Positions 1-9,955 of a stretch of 64,000 nucleotides of DNA are shown piece by piece (positions within the stretch are counted from its first letter, which is position 1; every line of letters starts with the position of its first letter). Origin of the DNA: Glacieibacterium frigidum (GTDB lineage: Bacteria; Pseudomonadota; Alphaproteobacteria; Sphingomonadales; Sphingomonadaceae). The position numbers were made by a program, and so were the translations under genes. The stretch is from the NCBI RefSeq assembly GCF_007097155.1, contig NZ_VJWA01000001.1, positions 372,001 to 436,000 of the forward strand. The letters run 5' to 3'. A model generated the notes under the pieces. The model ran no database searches and was not told where the DNA came from. It saw nothing but the letters and a program-made list of their open reading frames with translations.

Positions 1-1
1 T

Positions 2-285
2 TTCGTGACCGTGTTCGGCACCGACGCCTGCCCCAAGTCGACCAACGACGAGATCATCGTCTGCTCGCGCCGCCCCGACGAGGAGCGCTACCGCATCCCG
101 GCCAACGTCCGCCAGGCGACCGGCACGCGGCCGGGCAACAGCGGCAAGGGGCGCCAGGCACTGCTCGGCAGCGGTGCCGGGGGTGCGGGCGGCGGCATCG
201 GCTCGTGCTCGGCGGTGGGTCCGGGCGGCGGCACCGGGTGCAACCAGCAGATGCAGGACGCGTACCGCGAAGAGAAGAACCCGCG

Positions 286-289
<4 letters not shown>
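2..289 (+). CDS. Conserved hypothetical protein, C-terminal part (5' end outside window)
   Basis: An open frame enters from the left edge and stops at TAG 287-289. About 95 residues are visible. They start with a charged stretch containing two cysteines (DACP and IIVCSRRP) followed by RYRIP. The rest is a Gly/Ala/Ser-rich tail ending in a charged EEKNPR segment. The codons show strong GC bias at third positions, as in neighbouring real genes. The stop codon interlocks with the ftsK stop codon on the other strand (CTAG at 286-289). I do not recognise a domain. The CxRRP-x-RYRIP pattern resembles small secreted hypothetical proteins of sphingomonads, but this is from memory and unverified. Confidence 0.6.
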
Positions 290-2607
<2,318 letters not shown>

Positions 2608-2661
2608 TTGTCCGCCCTTCGTTCCCGCCGCGTCAAAATGCGCGCCCGCGGACTCGCGGTC

Positions 2662-2694
2662 AAGAAAAACGGCCGGAGGTCTGCACCCCCGGCC
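2662..2694 (-). terminator. Rho-independent terminator-like hairpin ahead of ftsK
   Basis: Read on the minus strand, GGCCGGGGG and CCTCCGGCC flank a 6-base loop (TGCAGA). They form a 9-bp stem with one A-C mismatch, followed at once by GTTTTTCTT. This is a classic intrinsic terminator pointing toward ftsK. It lies 146 bp beyond the stop of the secreted hypothetical gene, so it most likely ends that transcript. It could also act as an attenuator in the ftsK leader. Confidence 0.7.
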
Positions 2695-2839
2695 GGAAAG
2701 TTGTGAACCCGAAGGCCCGAGAGCGAGCACAGGAAGCCGAAGGCATCCGGCTGCTACCCTTCAAGATGCGTGCCAAGCGGCGCACGAGGGACAGGCTTCC
2801 AAGATATTGCTCAATTCGACGCCGCTGCGGCGCGGCTGC

Positions 2840-3694
2840 CTATTTTGCGGTCAATTTAGCGGCATCGGCGAGGATGGCGGTGCACGGTGCATCGGTACGC
2901 CGCGGTGGACCGGCGCAGCGGTCGGCGGCGATGTTCCGCGGGATCATGTCGACCGGCTCGGCGCTGGCGTCGCGGCGCGCGATCACCACGCCGAGGTTGC
3001 GAGTATAGCCGAGCAGGCCGCGGCGCTGCTTCGCGGCCTCGATCTCGGCGTAGTTCTCCACGGTGACCCCCGTACTGCCCGGGACCGGCTTACCGCGCGG
3101 CGCGGGAACCGGGACGTCGAGGCTGGCGACCGGCAATGCCGCGAGCGCCGCGGCGGCCGCATCGAAGTCGCCGAGTTCGCGCAGCGCATTGGCGGCCCGC
3201 GCCCTCAGGCCGATCGAGCCGATCTCGTCGCTGGCGGGCAGGGCAGCGACGGCGGCGACGTAGGTGCGCAGGTAGCGCGCGCGCCGCGCCGGATCGTCGT
3301 CGCTCTCCCAGATGGCACGGTACAACAGGCCGAGCGCCTCGTCGGACGCGGGGTCGAGCGTGCGTGCCAGCCAAGCCGCGCGGTAATAGGGCGTCTCGGA
3401 AGCGAGCGCGCGATAGGTGGTCGACGCGACCATCGGCTTCAGCCGCGCGACCTCGTCAGGGGTGAAGTCGCGGTACATGACGAGGCGGTTGCCGGGGCAG
3501 ACCGGCAGGGCCAGCGGAAACTCCCAGCTGCCGTACGGCTTGCCGTCGGGCCGCGCGCCCCAGGTCGAGTAGGAGACGGTTTCGACGTGGTCGAAGCGCT
3601 CGCCGCCGATCGGGCAGCGCTTCTTGGCGACATAGGGAGTTCCCGCCAGGACGGGCGTGACGACGAGCAGGGCCGCAAGCATCAGGATGCGCAT
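2840..3694 (-). CDS. Secreted hypothetical protein with CPxxG...CPxN motif
   Basis: This 284-residue protein starts with a short signal peptide (MRILMLAALLVVTPVLAG). A CPIGGERF segment and, about 45 residues later, VCPGNRLVMY follow, resembling a paired-cysteine metal-binding knuckle like that of DUF2225-type proteins. The remainder is Ala/Arg-rich and helical, with TPR-like spacing (residues ~110-190). The ATG at 3692-3694 has a strong ribosome site (AAGGGGGA, 7-8 bases upstream). It is transcribed toward ftsK and is separated from it by a terminator-like hairpin. The function is unknown; export to the periplasm is likely from the signal peptide. Confidence 0.75.
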   Translation of the reverse strand: MRILMLAALLVVTPVLAGTPYVAKKRCPIGGERFDHVETVSYSTWGARPDGKPYGSWEFPLALPVCPGNRLVMYRDFTPDEVARLKPMVASTTYRALASETPYYRAAWLARTLDPASDEALGLLYRAIWESDDDPARRARYLRTYVAAVAALPASDEIGSIGLRARAANALRELGDFDAAAAALAALPVASLDVPVPAPRGKPVPGSTGVTVENYAEIEAAKQRRGLLGYTRNLGVVIARRDASAEPVDMIPRNIAADRCAGPPRRTDAPCTAILADAAKLTAK

Positions 3695-3786
3695 GACAAA
3701 TCCCCCTTGCCACCGACGATAGCGCCGCGGCGACGCGAGACAAGCTGTCGCTTCGCATCACCCCGGCTTCGCGCTACACCCCGCGC

Positions 3787-4992
3787 ATGCAACACGACGT
3801 GATCATCATCGGCGGCGGACTGGTCGGCATGACCTTGGCGCTGGCGCTCGACGCGCATGGCGTGACGAGCGCGGTGGTCGATGCCGCCGACCTGGGTGCG
3901 ACGACGACGAGCGAGTTCGACGGGCGGGTGTCGGCGATCGCGAGTGCGAGCGCGCGGATGTTCCGGGCGATCGGGCTGGGCGGCGTCCTCGACAAGCATG
4001 GCGGGGCGATCGACGGCATTCGCGTCACCGACGGGCTGTCGCCGCTCAACCTGCACTTCGACGCGGCCGAGGGCGACGCCGGGCCGCTCGGCTGGATGGT
4101 CGAGAACCGGCTGCTGCGCACCGCGCTGCTCGAGGCGCAGGCGAAGGCCGCAGGGCTGACGCTGCACGCCCCGGCGCGCGCGGTCGTCGAGCGGACTAAG
4201 GCGGGCGTCACCGCGACGCTGGGCGACGGCACGGTGCTCGGCGCGCCGCTGGTCGTCGCGGCGGACGGGCGGCGCTCGGCACTGCGCGAGGCAGCGGGCA
4301 TCCGCGCCAGCCGCTGGACCTACCCCAACGTCGCGCTGGTCACGATGATCGAGCATGCGGACGAGCACGGCGGCGTCGCGGCCGAGATCTTCTATCCGTC
4401 GGGACCGTTCGCGGTGCTGCCGATGCGCGACCCGCACCGGTCGGCGATCGTCTGGACGGTCGATGAGGGCGATGCGCCCGGTTACCTGAAGCTCGGGCCG
4501 CGCGGCCTGTCGGCGGAGATCGCGCGGGCGACTGGGGGGTATCTCGGCGACCTTCAGGTCATCGCGCCGCCGTCGTCCTACCCGCTGTCGTTCCATCACG
4601 CCGGGTCCTATGTCGCCGAGCGGCTGGCGCTGATCGGTGATGCAGCGCACGGCATCCACCCGATCGCGGGGCAGGGGCTCAACATGGGGCTGCGCGACGT
4701 CGCGGCGCTGACCGAGGTGCTGGTCGACGCGGTGCGGACGGGGCTCGACCTCGGCGCGCCGGCGGTGCTCGACCGCTACGATCGCTGGCGGCGGGTCGAC
4801 AACATGGCGGTGGCGGCGGCGACCGACACGCTGAACCAGCTGTTCGCCCTGAAGGGCCGTGCGCCCGCGGCAGTGCGCCGCCTCGGCCTCGCGGCGGTCG
4901 AGCGCATCGCGCCCTTGAAGCGCCGCTTCATGGCGGAAGCCCGCGGCGAGACGGGCGACCGGCCCAAGCTGCTGCTCGGCGAGCTGGTTTGA
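3787..4992 (+). CDS. UbiH/UbiF/COQ6-family FAD-dependent hydroxylase
   Basis: This is a flavin monooxygenase of the family that hydroxylates the ubiquinone ring on the membrane's inner face. The 401-residue protein has the N-terminal Rossmann motif IIGGGLVG (residues 7-14). A mid-protein DGRRSALRE segment covers the FAD/NADPH contact. The second FAD motif, GDAAHGIHPIAGQGLN, lies near residues 284-300 and is diagnostic of the UbiH/UbiF/VisC/COQ6 group. Length is normal for the family. Which ring position it acts on cannot be told from sequence. It stands alone here, although a COQ9 homologue lies at 49.1 kb. Confidence 0.9.
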   Translation: MQHDVIIIGGGLVGMTLALALDAHGVTSAVVDAADLGATTTSEFDGRVSAIASASARMFRAIGLGGVLDKHGGAIDGIRVTDGLSPLNLHFDAAEGDAGPLGWMVENRLLRTALLEAQAKAAGLTLHAPARAVVERTKAGVTATLGDGTVLGAPLVVAADGRRSALREAAGIRASRWTYPNVALVTMIEHADEHGGVAAEIFYPSGPFAVLPMRDPHRSAIVWTVDEGDAPGYLKLGPRGLSAEIARATGGYLGDLQVIAPPSSYPLSFHHAGSYVAERLALIGDAAHGIHPIAGQGLNMGLRDVAALTEVLVDAVRTGLDLGAPAVLDRYDRWRRVDNMAVAAATDTLNQLFALKGRAPAAVRRLGLAAVERIAPLKRRFMAEARGETGDRPKLLLGELV

Positions 4993-5000
4993 AGCCTAAG

Positions 5001-5012
5001 CTATTATAATAG
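5001..5012. other. AT-rich perfect palindrome in a GC-rich genome
   Basis: CTATTATAATAG is a perfect 12-bp palindrome. It sits inside an unusually AT-rich stretch (about 5000-5035) between the UbiH-type gene and the convergent TauE-type gene. It contains TATAAT on both strands, so it could be part of a promoter or protein-binding site, but no suitable downstream gene is visible. Confidence 0.35.
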
Positions 5013-5082
5013 ATGGCTATATTGGAAATACCCGGCGGTTTCGGAGATGCGTCCTCACCGTCAAATTCGCTTACTTGTTCAT

Positions 5083-5829
5083 CTAGCCCCGTACGAACAG
5101 CGCGACCGTCAGCGCCGCGCCGATCACCACGACACCGGCCTTGAGCACGCCCGCCGGCAGCCGCCGCAGCCCCTGCGCGCCCGCATAGCCGCCGATCATC
5201 GACCCCAGGCCGATCGCCAGCGCCTTGTCCCACGCGATCGCCGCGGTGAAGGCGAAGACCAAGGCGGCGGCGATGTTCGAGATCGCAACGAGGACGTTCT
5301 TGGTCCCCCCGGCGTTGCGCACCGGCATTCGGGCGAGGGTCAGCGCCGCCAGCGTGACGATCCCCGCGCCGCCGCCGAAGAAGCCGCTGTAGACTGCAAT
5401 GACGCCCTGGATCAGCGCCGACACCCAGGCCGGCGGGGGCACGGGCTCGACCTTGGGTTTGGGCCCGAAGCTGCTCCACGCGAACAGGCACGTCGCCGCC
5501 AGCACCAGCCACGGCACCATCGCGGCGAACACGCTCGACGGGGTGCGCAGCAGCAGGAAGGCGCCCGCGATGCCGCCCACCAGGCTGATGATCGCGAGCG
5601 CGCGGAAGCTCAGCCGCTCGGCGCCGGCGACCAGGCTGCGCCCCGCCCAGCCGGTGGTGACCTGCCCCGGGAACAGCGCGACGGTCGAGGTGATGTTCGC
5701 GAGCTTCGGATCGAGCCCCGACAGGATCAGCGCGGGCAGGGTGATGAACGACCCGCCCCCCGCCAGCGCGTTCTGCGCACCTGCCCAGATGCCGGCGGCA
5801 AACAACAGGGCGGCCATCGATAGCTCCAT
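5083..5829 (-). CDS. TauE/SafE family sulfite exporter-like permease
   Basis: This predicted inner-membrane protein of 248 residues has about eight hydrophobic segments. The family signature GGGSFITLP follows the first helix, and a second, similar half (GGGAGIVTLAAL) shows the internal duplication typical of TauE/SafE (DUF81) proteins. Family members export sulfite, sulfoacetate or related organic anions, and the substrate here is unknown. I use ATG 5827-5829 (MELSMAALLF) because it places the first helix at the N-terminus. An in-frame start 36 bases upstream is possible. It diverges from the P450 operon. Confidence 0.88.
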   Translation of the reverse strand: MELSMAALLFAAGIWAGAQNALAGGGSFITLPALILSGLDPKLANITSTVALFPGQVTTGWAGRSLVAGAERLSFRALAIISLVGGIAGAFLLLRTPSSVFAAMVPWLVLAATCLFAWSSFGPKPKVEPVPPPAWVSALIQGVIAVYSGFFGGGAGIVTLAALTLARMPVRNAGGTKNVLVAISNIAAALVFAFTAAIAWDKALAIGLGSMIGGYAGAQGLRRLPAGVLKAGVVVIGAALTVALFVRG

Positions 5830-5866
5830 GCCGACGCCCGTAGCGGCAAGCCCCGCAAAACGCACG

Positions 5867-5895
5867 TTGAGACGTTAATCATTTCGGGCTAGACA
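5867..5895 (+). promoter_or_regulatory. Predicted sigma-70-type promoter for the P450 operon
   Basis: TTGAGA at 5867-5872 and TAGACA at 5890-5895 are separated by exactly 17 bases. They lie 45 bp upstream of the P450 start codon, in the divergent gap with the TauE-type gene. The match is by eye only. Confidence 0.45.
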
Positions 5896-5940
5896 TGTCC
5901 CCAGGGTCGCTTTCCGCTGTTTATCGAAAGACAGGCAGGC

Positions 5941-7167
5941 ATGAGCGCATATCTCGACCGGCTGGGGGCGCTCGCTCCCGCCGCACGCTGGCCGCAGGCG
6001 CGGACCTGGCTGTACGGCGAACCGCTGCCGTTCTTCGCCGAACTGCGCGCCGAAGCGCCCGTCTACGTGACGCCCGAGCTGACGCTGGTGACGCGCCACG
6101 CCGACTGCAGCGCGATCCTGCGCCAGCATCACATCTTCGGCGTCGACCTCTACAAGCCCAAGCAGGGCGATTACTGGATGGCGCAGGACGAGACGCCGGT
6201 GCACGTCCGCGAGAAGGCGATCATGCGCGCCATCCTCGACCGCGAGCAGCTGCCCGCGATGCGCAAGTTCATCGGCGAGGTCGCCGCCACCCGCCTGAAG
6301 AATGCAAAAGGCAGCCTCGACATCCAGCACGGTCTGGCGCGCGCCGTCGCGCTGAGCCTCGTCACCGACTGGTTCGGGTTCGAGGGCGCCGACCGCCAGT
6401 CGTTGTTCGAATGGTCCTACTGGTCGCAGCAGGACGCCTTCCACAACCAGCCCTTCGACCACCGATCCGATGCCGCGGGGGTCATCGAGAAGCGCCAGAA
6501 GGGCAGCTTCATGATGGCGCTGTACCTTGCGCGCCTCGTCGCGAAGAAGGCGATCGAGGTGAAGACCGGCGGCGGGGGCGACAAGCCCGTGGCGCGGCTG
6601 CTGCGCCTCAAGTTCTCGGGCGGACTGGCGCCCGAGTTCGACATCAAGCGGCTGATCTTCAACGTCGGCGGGCTGCTGATCGGCGCGGTCGAGACGACCA
6701 ACCACACCGTCGGCAACGCGCTCGACTGGCTGTTCCGGCACCCCGAAGCGCTGGCCCGCGCCCGCGTCGCGGCACAGAACCCCGACGCGCGCAAGTTCGA
6801 CGGCTTCGTCTGGGAGGCGCTGCGCTTCAACCCGGCCTTCCCCTATTTCTTCCGCACCGTGCAACGCGACACGGTGCTCGGCGGCGTGACCTTGCCGAAG
6901 GGCGCCACCGTGCTCGCGGTGACGCACTCGGCGATGCAGGACGCCGCCGCCTTCCCGCACCCCGAGACCTTCGACGAGAACCGCGCCTTCGACGACACCT
7001 TCACATTCGGCCAGGGCATCCACGAGTGCCTGGGGAAAGCGATCGGCGTGGCGCTGGTCGCCGAGACGGTGCGGCAGGTGCTGCGCGTGCCGGGCATTGC
7101 GCCCGCGGGCGACATCGAATGGCGCGGCGGCGTGCCTGAACACTGGACCTTGAAATGGGCGGCATGA
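5941..7167 (+). CDS. Cytochrome P450
   Basis: This is a soluble bacterial P450 monooxygenase or peroxygenase of 408 residues. The I-helix segment has GAVETT near residue 250, the K-helix has ExxR (EALR) near residue 290, and the haem loop FGQGIHECLG has its axial cysteine near residue 363. All core elements are intact. Its stop overlaps the start of a RoxA-like di-haem cytochrome c (ATGA), so the two are almost certainly co-translated. No ferredoxin or reductase gene lies nearby. The substrate is unknown. The neighbouring SDR, MDR oxidoreductase and TonB receptor suggest oxidation of an imported, probably hydrophobic, compound; that is inference. Confidence 0.95.
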   Translation: MSAYLDRLGALAPAARWPQARTWLYGEPLPFFAELRAEAPVYVTPELTLVTRHADCSAILRQHHIFGVDLYKPKQGDYWMAQDETPVHVREKAIMRAILDREQLPAMRKFIGEVAATRLKNAKGSLDIQHGLARAVALSLVTDWFGFEGADRQSLFEWSYWSQQDAFHNQPFDHRSDAAGVIEKRQKGSFMMALYLARLVAKKAIEVKTGGGGDKPVARLLRLKFSGGLAPEFDIKRLIFNVGGLLIGAVETTNHTVGNALDWLFRHPEALARARVAAQNPDARKFDGFVWEALRFNPAFPYFFRTVQRDTVLGGVTLPKGATVLAVTHSAMQDAAAFPHPETFDENRAFDDTFTFGQGIHECLGKAIGVALVAETVRQVLRVPGIAPAGDIEWRGGVPEHWTLKWAA

Positions 7168-8963
7168 CGATGCGGACACCGATCACCCTCGCGCTGGCAC
7201 TGCTGGCGACCAGCTGCACCGAAAAGGCCGTCACCGACGCCGGGCCGCAGGGCTGGGGGCCTGCCCAGCAGAACGCGTGGTACGGCGCGACGCAGGGGTC
7301 GCGCCTGCTGCCCTGGGCGTGGGCCGAGGTGCTCGAACGGCCGGGCGAGCCGGGCCGGTTCTTCGATGCGCAGTGGCTGACCAAGTTCCGCCTGCTGCCG
7401 CGCGGGGCCGGCGAACTGCCCGTCGGCATGGCGATCGACAAGCAGGACGACCGCGACTTCACGAATACGCGGCTGCGCTGGGTCGCGGGGCAGCCCAATG
7501 ACGCGGCGTGGGTCGGCTTCAACTGCTCGGCGTGCCACACCGCCGAGATCAATTATCAGGGCAAGGCGCTGCGCATCGACGGCGGCCCGGGCTTGACCGA
7601 CTTCCAGAGCCTCGTCGAAGCCGTCGACGCGGCGATCATCGAGACGCGCGCCGACCCGGCGAAGTGGGACCGGTTCGCCAAGGCCGTCCTGAAGACTGGC
7701 GACAGCCCGGCGGCGCGCGAGACGCTCGGCGGGGCGGTCGACCAGTGGCTGGCATGGGCGAAGGGTATCGACCGCGCCAACAAGGCCGACCTGCGCCCCG
7801 GTTTCGCGCGCGTCGACGCCTTCGGCCATATCTACAACAAGGTCGCGCTGCTCGCGAACCGCGGCCCCGACTTCGACCCGCCGCCGCCCAACGCCAGCGA
7901 CGCGCCGGTCAGCTACCCCTTCCTGTGGAACATCAGCCAGGCCGACCGCGTGCAGTGGAACGGCATCGCCGAGAACACCAAGATCAAGGTCGCGGGCAAG
8001 CCGTTCGAATATGGCGCACTGGGACGCAACGCGGGCGAGGTAATCGGCGTCTACGGCGACGTGAAGATGGGCGGCCCCGCCAGCCTGAAGGGCTATCCGT
8101 CGAGCATCCGGGTCGAGAGCCTGAACGATCTCGAGCGAACGCTCAAATTGCTGAAACCCCCGATGTGGCCCGCCGCGCTGATGGGCACGCCCGACGCCGC
8201 CAAGGTCGCGGCGGGCAAGGCGCTGTTCGACAAGCAGTGCGGCGGCGCGTGTCACGGCACCGTCAAGCCGGGCGACATCGAGACGCCGTTCAAGACGACG
8301 GTCTTCCCGCTGAAGGTCGCGGGCACCGACCCGTGGATGGCGTGCAATGCGTACACCTACGAGGCACCGTCGGGGGCGATGGCGGGGCTACCGTCGGGCT
8401 ATATCAAACTGCCCGGCAAGCCCGAGCCCGAGCGCATCGGCCAGACCGCGCCGATCGCGACGCTGCTCCGCACCGCCGTCGTCGCCAGCCTGATCGAGGA
8501 CAAGGGCGCGCTGGTGAAGGCCGCCGGCGCGACATGGCTCGGCGTGCCCGCGCGACCTCAGATCGACCGGCCCGCGATCGGGCTGACCCCGGCCGAGATC
8601 AAGGCGGCACGGCTCAAGCGCTGCGAGACCGAGGTCAACGCGCTGCTCGGCTATCGCGCGCGCCCGCTGACCGGCATCTGGGCGACCGCGCCGTTCCTCC
8701 ACAACGGCTCGGTGCCGACCTTGTGGGACCTGCTGCTGCCACCCGACCAGCGGCCCGCCGCGTTCAATGTCGGTAGCCGCGAGTTCGATCCGGTGAAGGT
8801 CGGGTACGTCACCGCGCCGTCGGCGACGAACAGCTTCCGCTTCGTGGCGCGGGATGCGAACGGGCTGGTGCCGGGGAACGGCAACCAGGGGCATGACTAT
8901 AACAATGCGAAGCTGAGCGACGAGCAGCGCTGGGCTTTGGTGGAGTATATGAAGACGCTGTGA
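7164..8963 (+). CDS. RoxA-like di-haem cytochrome c (di-haem peroxidase family)
   Basis: This exported 599-residue protein has an N-terminal hydrophobic segment ending LLATSC, possibly a weak lipobox. The first haem site is canonical, CSACH at residues 121-125. The second is C359-GGA-C363-H364, a CX3CH rather than CX2CH motif. WYGATQGSRLLP near the N-terminus and GIWATAPFLHNGSVPTLWDL near the C-terminus match the family of the rubber oxygenase RoxA and related di-haem peroxidases. The start chosen is ATG 7164, which forms an ATGA overlap with the P450 stop; ATG 7155 and 7170 are alternatives. It should act in the periplasm or outer envelope, cleaving or oxidising an alkene-type substrate, but the substrate is unknown. 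Confidence 0.87.
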   Translation: MTMRTPITLALALLATSCTEKAVTDAGPQGWGPAQQNAWYGATQGSRLLPWAWAEVLERPGEPGRFFDAQWLTKFRLLPRGAGELPVGMAIDKQDDRDFTNTRLRWVAGQPNDAAWVGFNCSACHTAEINYQGKALRIDGGPGLTDFQSLVEAVDAAIIETRADPAKWDRFAKAVLKTGDSPAARETLGGAVDQWLAWAKGIDRANKADLRPGFARVDAFGHIYNKVALLANRGPDFDPPPPNASDAPVSYPFLWNISQADRVQWNGIAENTKIKVAGKPFEYGALGRNAGEVIGVYGDVKMGGPASLKGYPSSIRVESLNDLERTLKLLKPPMWPAALMGTPDAAKVAAGKALFDKQCGGACHGTVKPGDIETPFKTTVFPLKVAGTDPWMACNAYTYEAPSGAMAGLPSGYIKLPGKPEPERIGQTAPIATLLRTAVVASLIEDKGALVKAAGATWLGVPARPQIDRPAIGLTPAEIKAARLKRCETEVNALLGYRARPLTGIWATAPFLHNGSVPTLWDLLLPPDQRPAAFNVGSREFDPVKVGYVTAPSATNSFRFVARDANGLVPGNGNQGHDYNNAKLSDEQRWALVEYMKTL

Positions 8964-8992
8964 AGCCCTCTCCCGCAAGGGGGGGGAGGGAC

Positions 8993-9766
8993 TCACATCG
9001 CGGATATGCCCCCATCCACATACAGCCCGTGCCCGGTCACGAACTTCGCCTCGTCGCTGACCAGATACACCGCCGCCCAAGCCACATCGTCGGGCTCGCC
9101 GACCTTGCCTAGCGGGATCTGCCGCCCGAGCTTCGCCAGCCCCTCGTCGCGCCCCATCCGGTCGATCAGTGCACCCAGGATCGGGGTATCGATGAACACC
9201 GGGTGGATCGAGTTGCAGGTGATGCCGTAGCGCTGCTTGGCGCAGTGCAGCGCGACCGACTTGGTCAGGTGGCGCACGGCAGCCTTGGCCGAGTTGTAAG
9301 CCGCGCTGTTGCCGCTCGCGATGACCCCCGCGATCGATGAGATGTTCAGGATCGAGCCGCCCGTGCCCGTCTCGGCGACGGTCTTCGCCATCATCGGCAG
9401 CGCCAGCTTGCAGCCGTAGAACACGCTGTCGAGGTCGATCGCATGGACACGGCGCCAGTCCTCGAAGCTCGTGTCCTCGACCGTCGTGCCCGCCGCGATC
9501 CCGGCATTGTTGACGAGCACGTGCAGCCCGCCGAACTTGGAGTGGGTGAAGTCGAGCGCCGCCTGCCACTGGTCGGGCGCGGTGACGTCGTGCTGCACCG
9601 CCACCGCGTTCGGACCCAGCGCGCGGGCCTGCGCGTCGGCGCCTGCGCCGTTGATGTCGGTCAGCACGACCTTCGCGCCTTCGGCCACGAATTTCGCCGC
9701 CATCGCCGCGCCCAGTCCCGATGCCGCACCAGTAACGAGTGCAATCTTGTCTTTCAGCCGGTCCAT
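8993..9766 (-). CDS. SDR-family NAD(P)-dependent oxidoreductase
   Basis: This classical short-chain dehydrogenase of 257 residues has the cofactor motif TGAASGLG near residues 12-19 and an acidic residue after beta-2 (LTDIN), favouring NAD. It also has NNAG and the catalytic Ser with YNSAK. Start ATG 9764-9766 has a strong GGGGAG ribosome site. Frames continue upstream, but without a better site. It lies between the P450/RoxA-like pair and the TonB receptor and diverges from the receptor. A role in oxidising an alcohol made by the P450 is plausible but inferred. Confidence 0.92.
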   Translation of the reverse strand: MDRLKDKIALVTGAASGLGAAMAAKFVAEGAKVVLTDINGAGADAQARALGPNAVAVQHDVTAPDQWQAALDFTHSKFGGLHVLVNNAGIAAGTTVEDTSFEDWRRVHAIDLDSVFYGCKLALPMMAKTVAETGTGGSILNISSIAGVIASGNSAAYNSAKAAVRHLTKSVALHCAKQRYGITCNSIHPVFIDTPILGALIDRMGRDEGLAKLGRQIPLGKVGEPDDVAWAAVYLVSDEAKFVTGHGLYVDGGISAM

Positions 9767-9955
9767 GCCGCTCTCCCCTGTGATTTTGCGGCCACCATGA
9801 CCACGCCCTCGCTGCACTGCAAGGTGATGTAGCCGCGCAACAGCGTGACAAGACTTTGTTACGGCGGAGGCTACCGCAGTTGTGCGGCGTGCGGCTCCCG
9901 CTTAACCGTTACACCAATCACGCGGCATCAACCGCGGAATCCTTGGGGAGTCATC

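Noticed and set aside
7164-7220. Confident lipoprotein call for the RoxA-like protein
   Set aside because: The LLATSC segment lacks the usual Leu at -3 of a lipobox, so only export, not lipid attachment, is supported.
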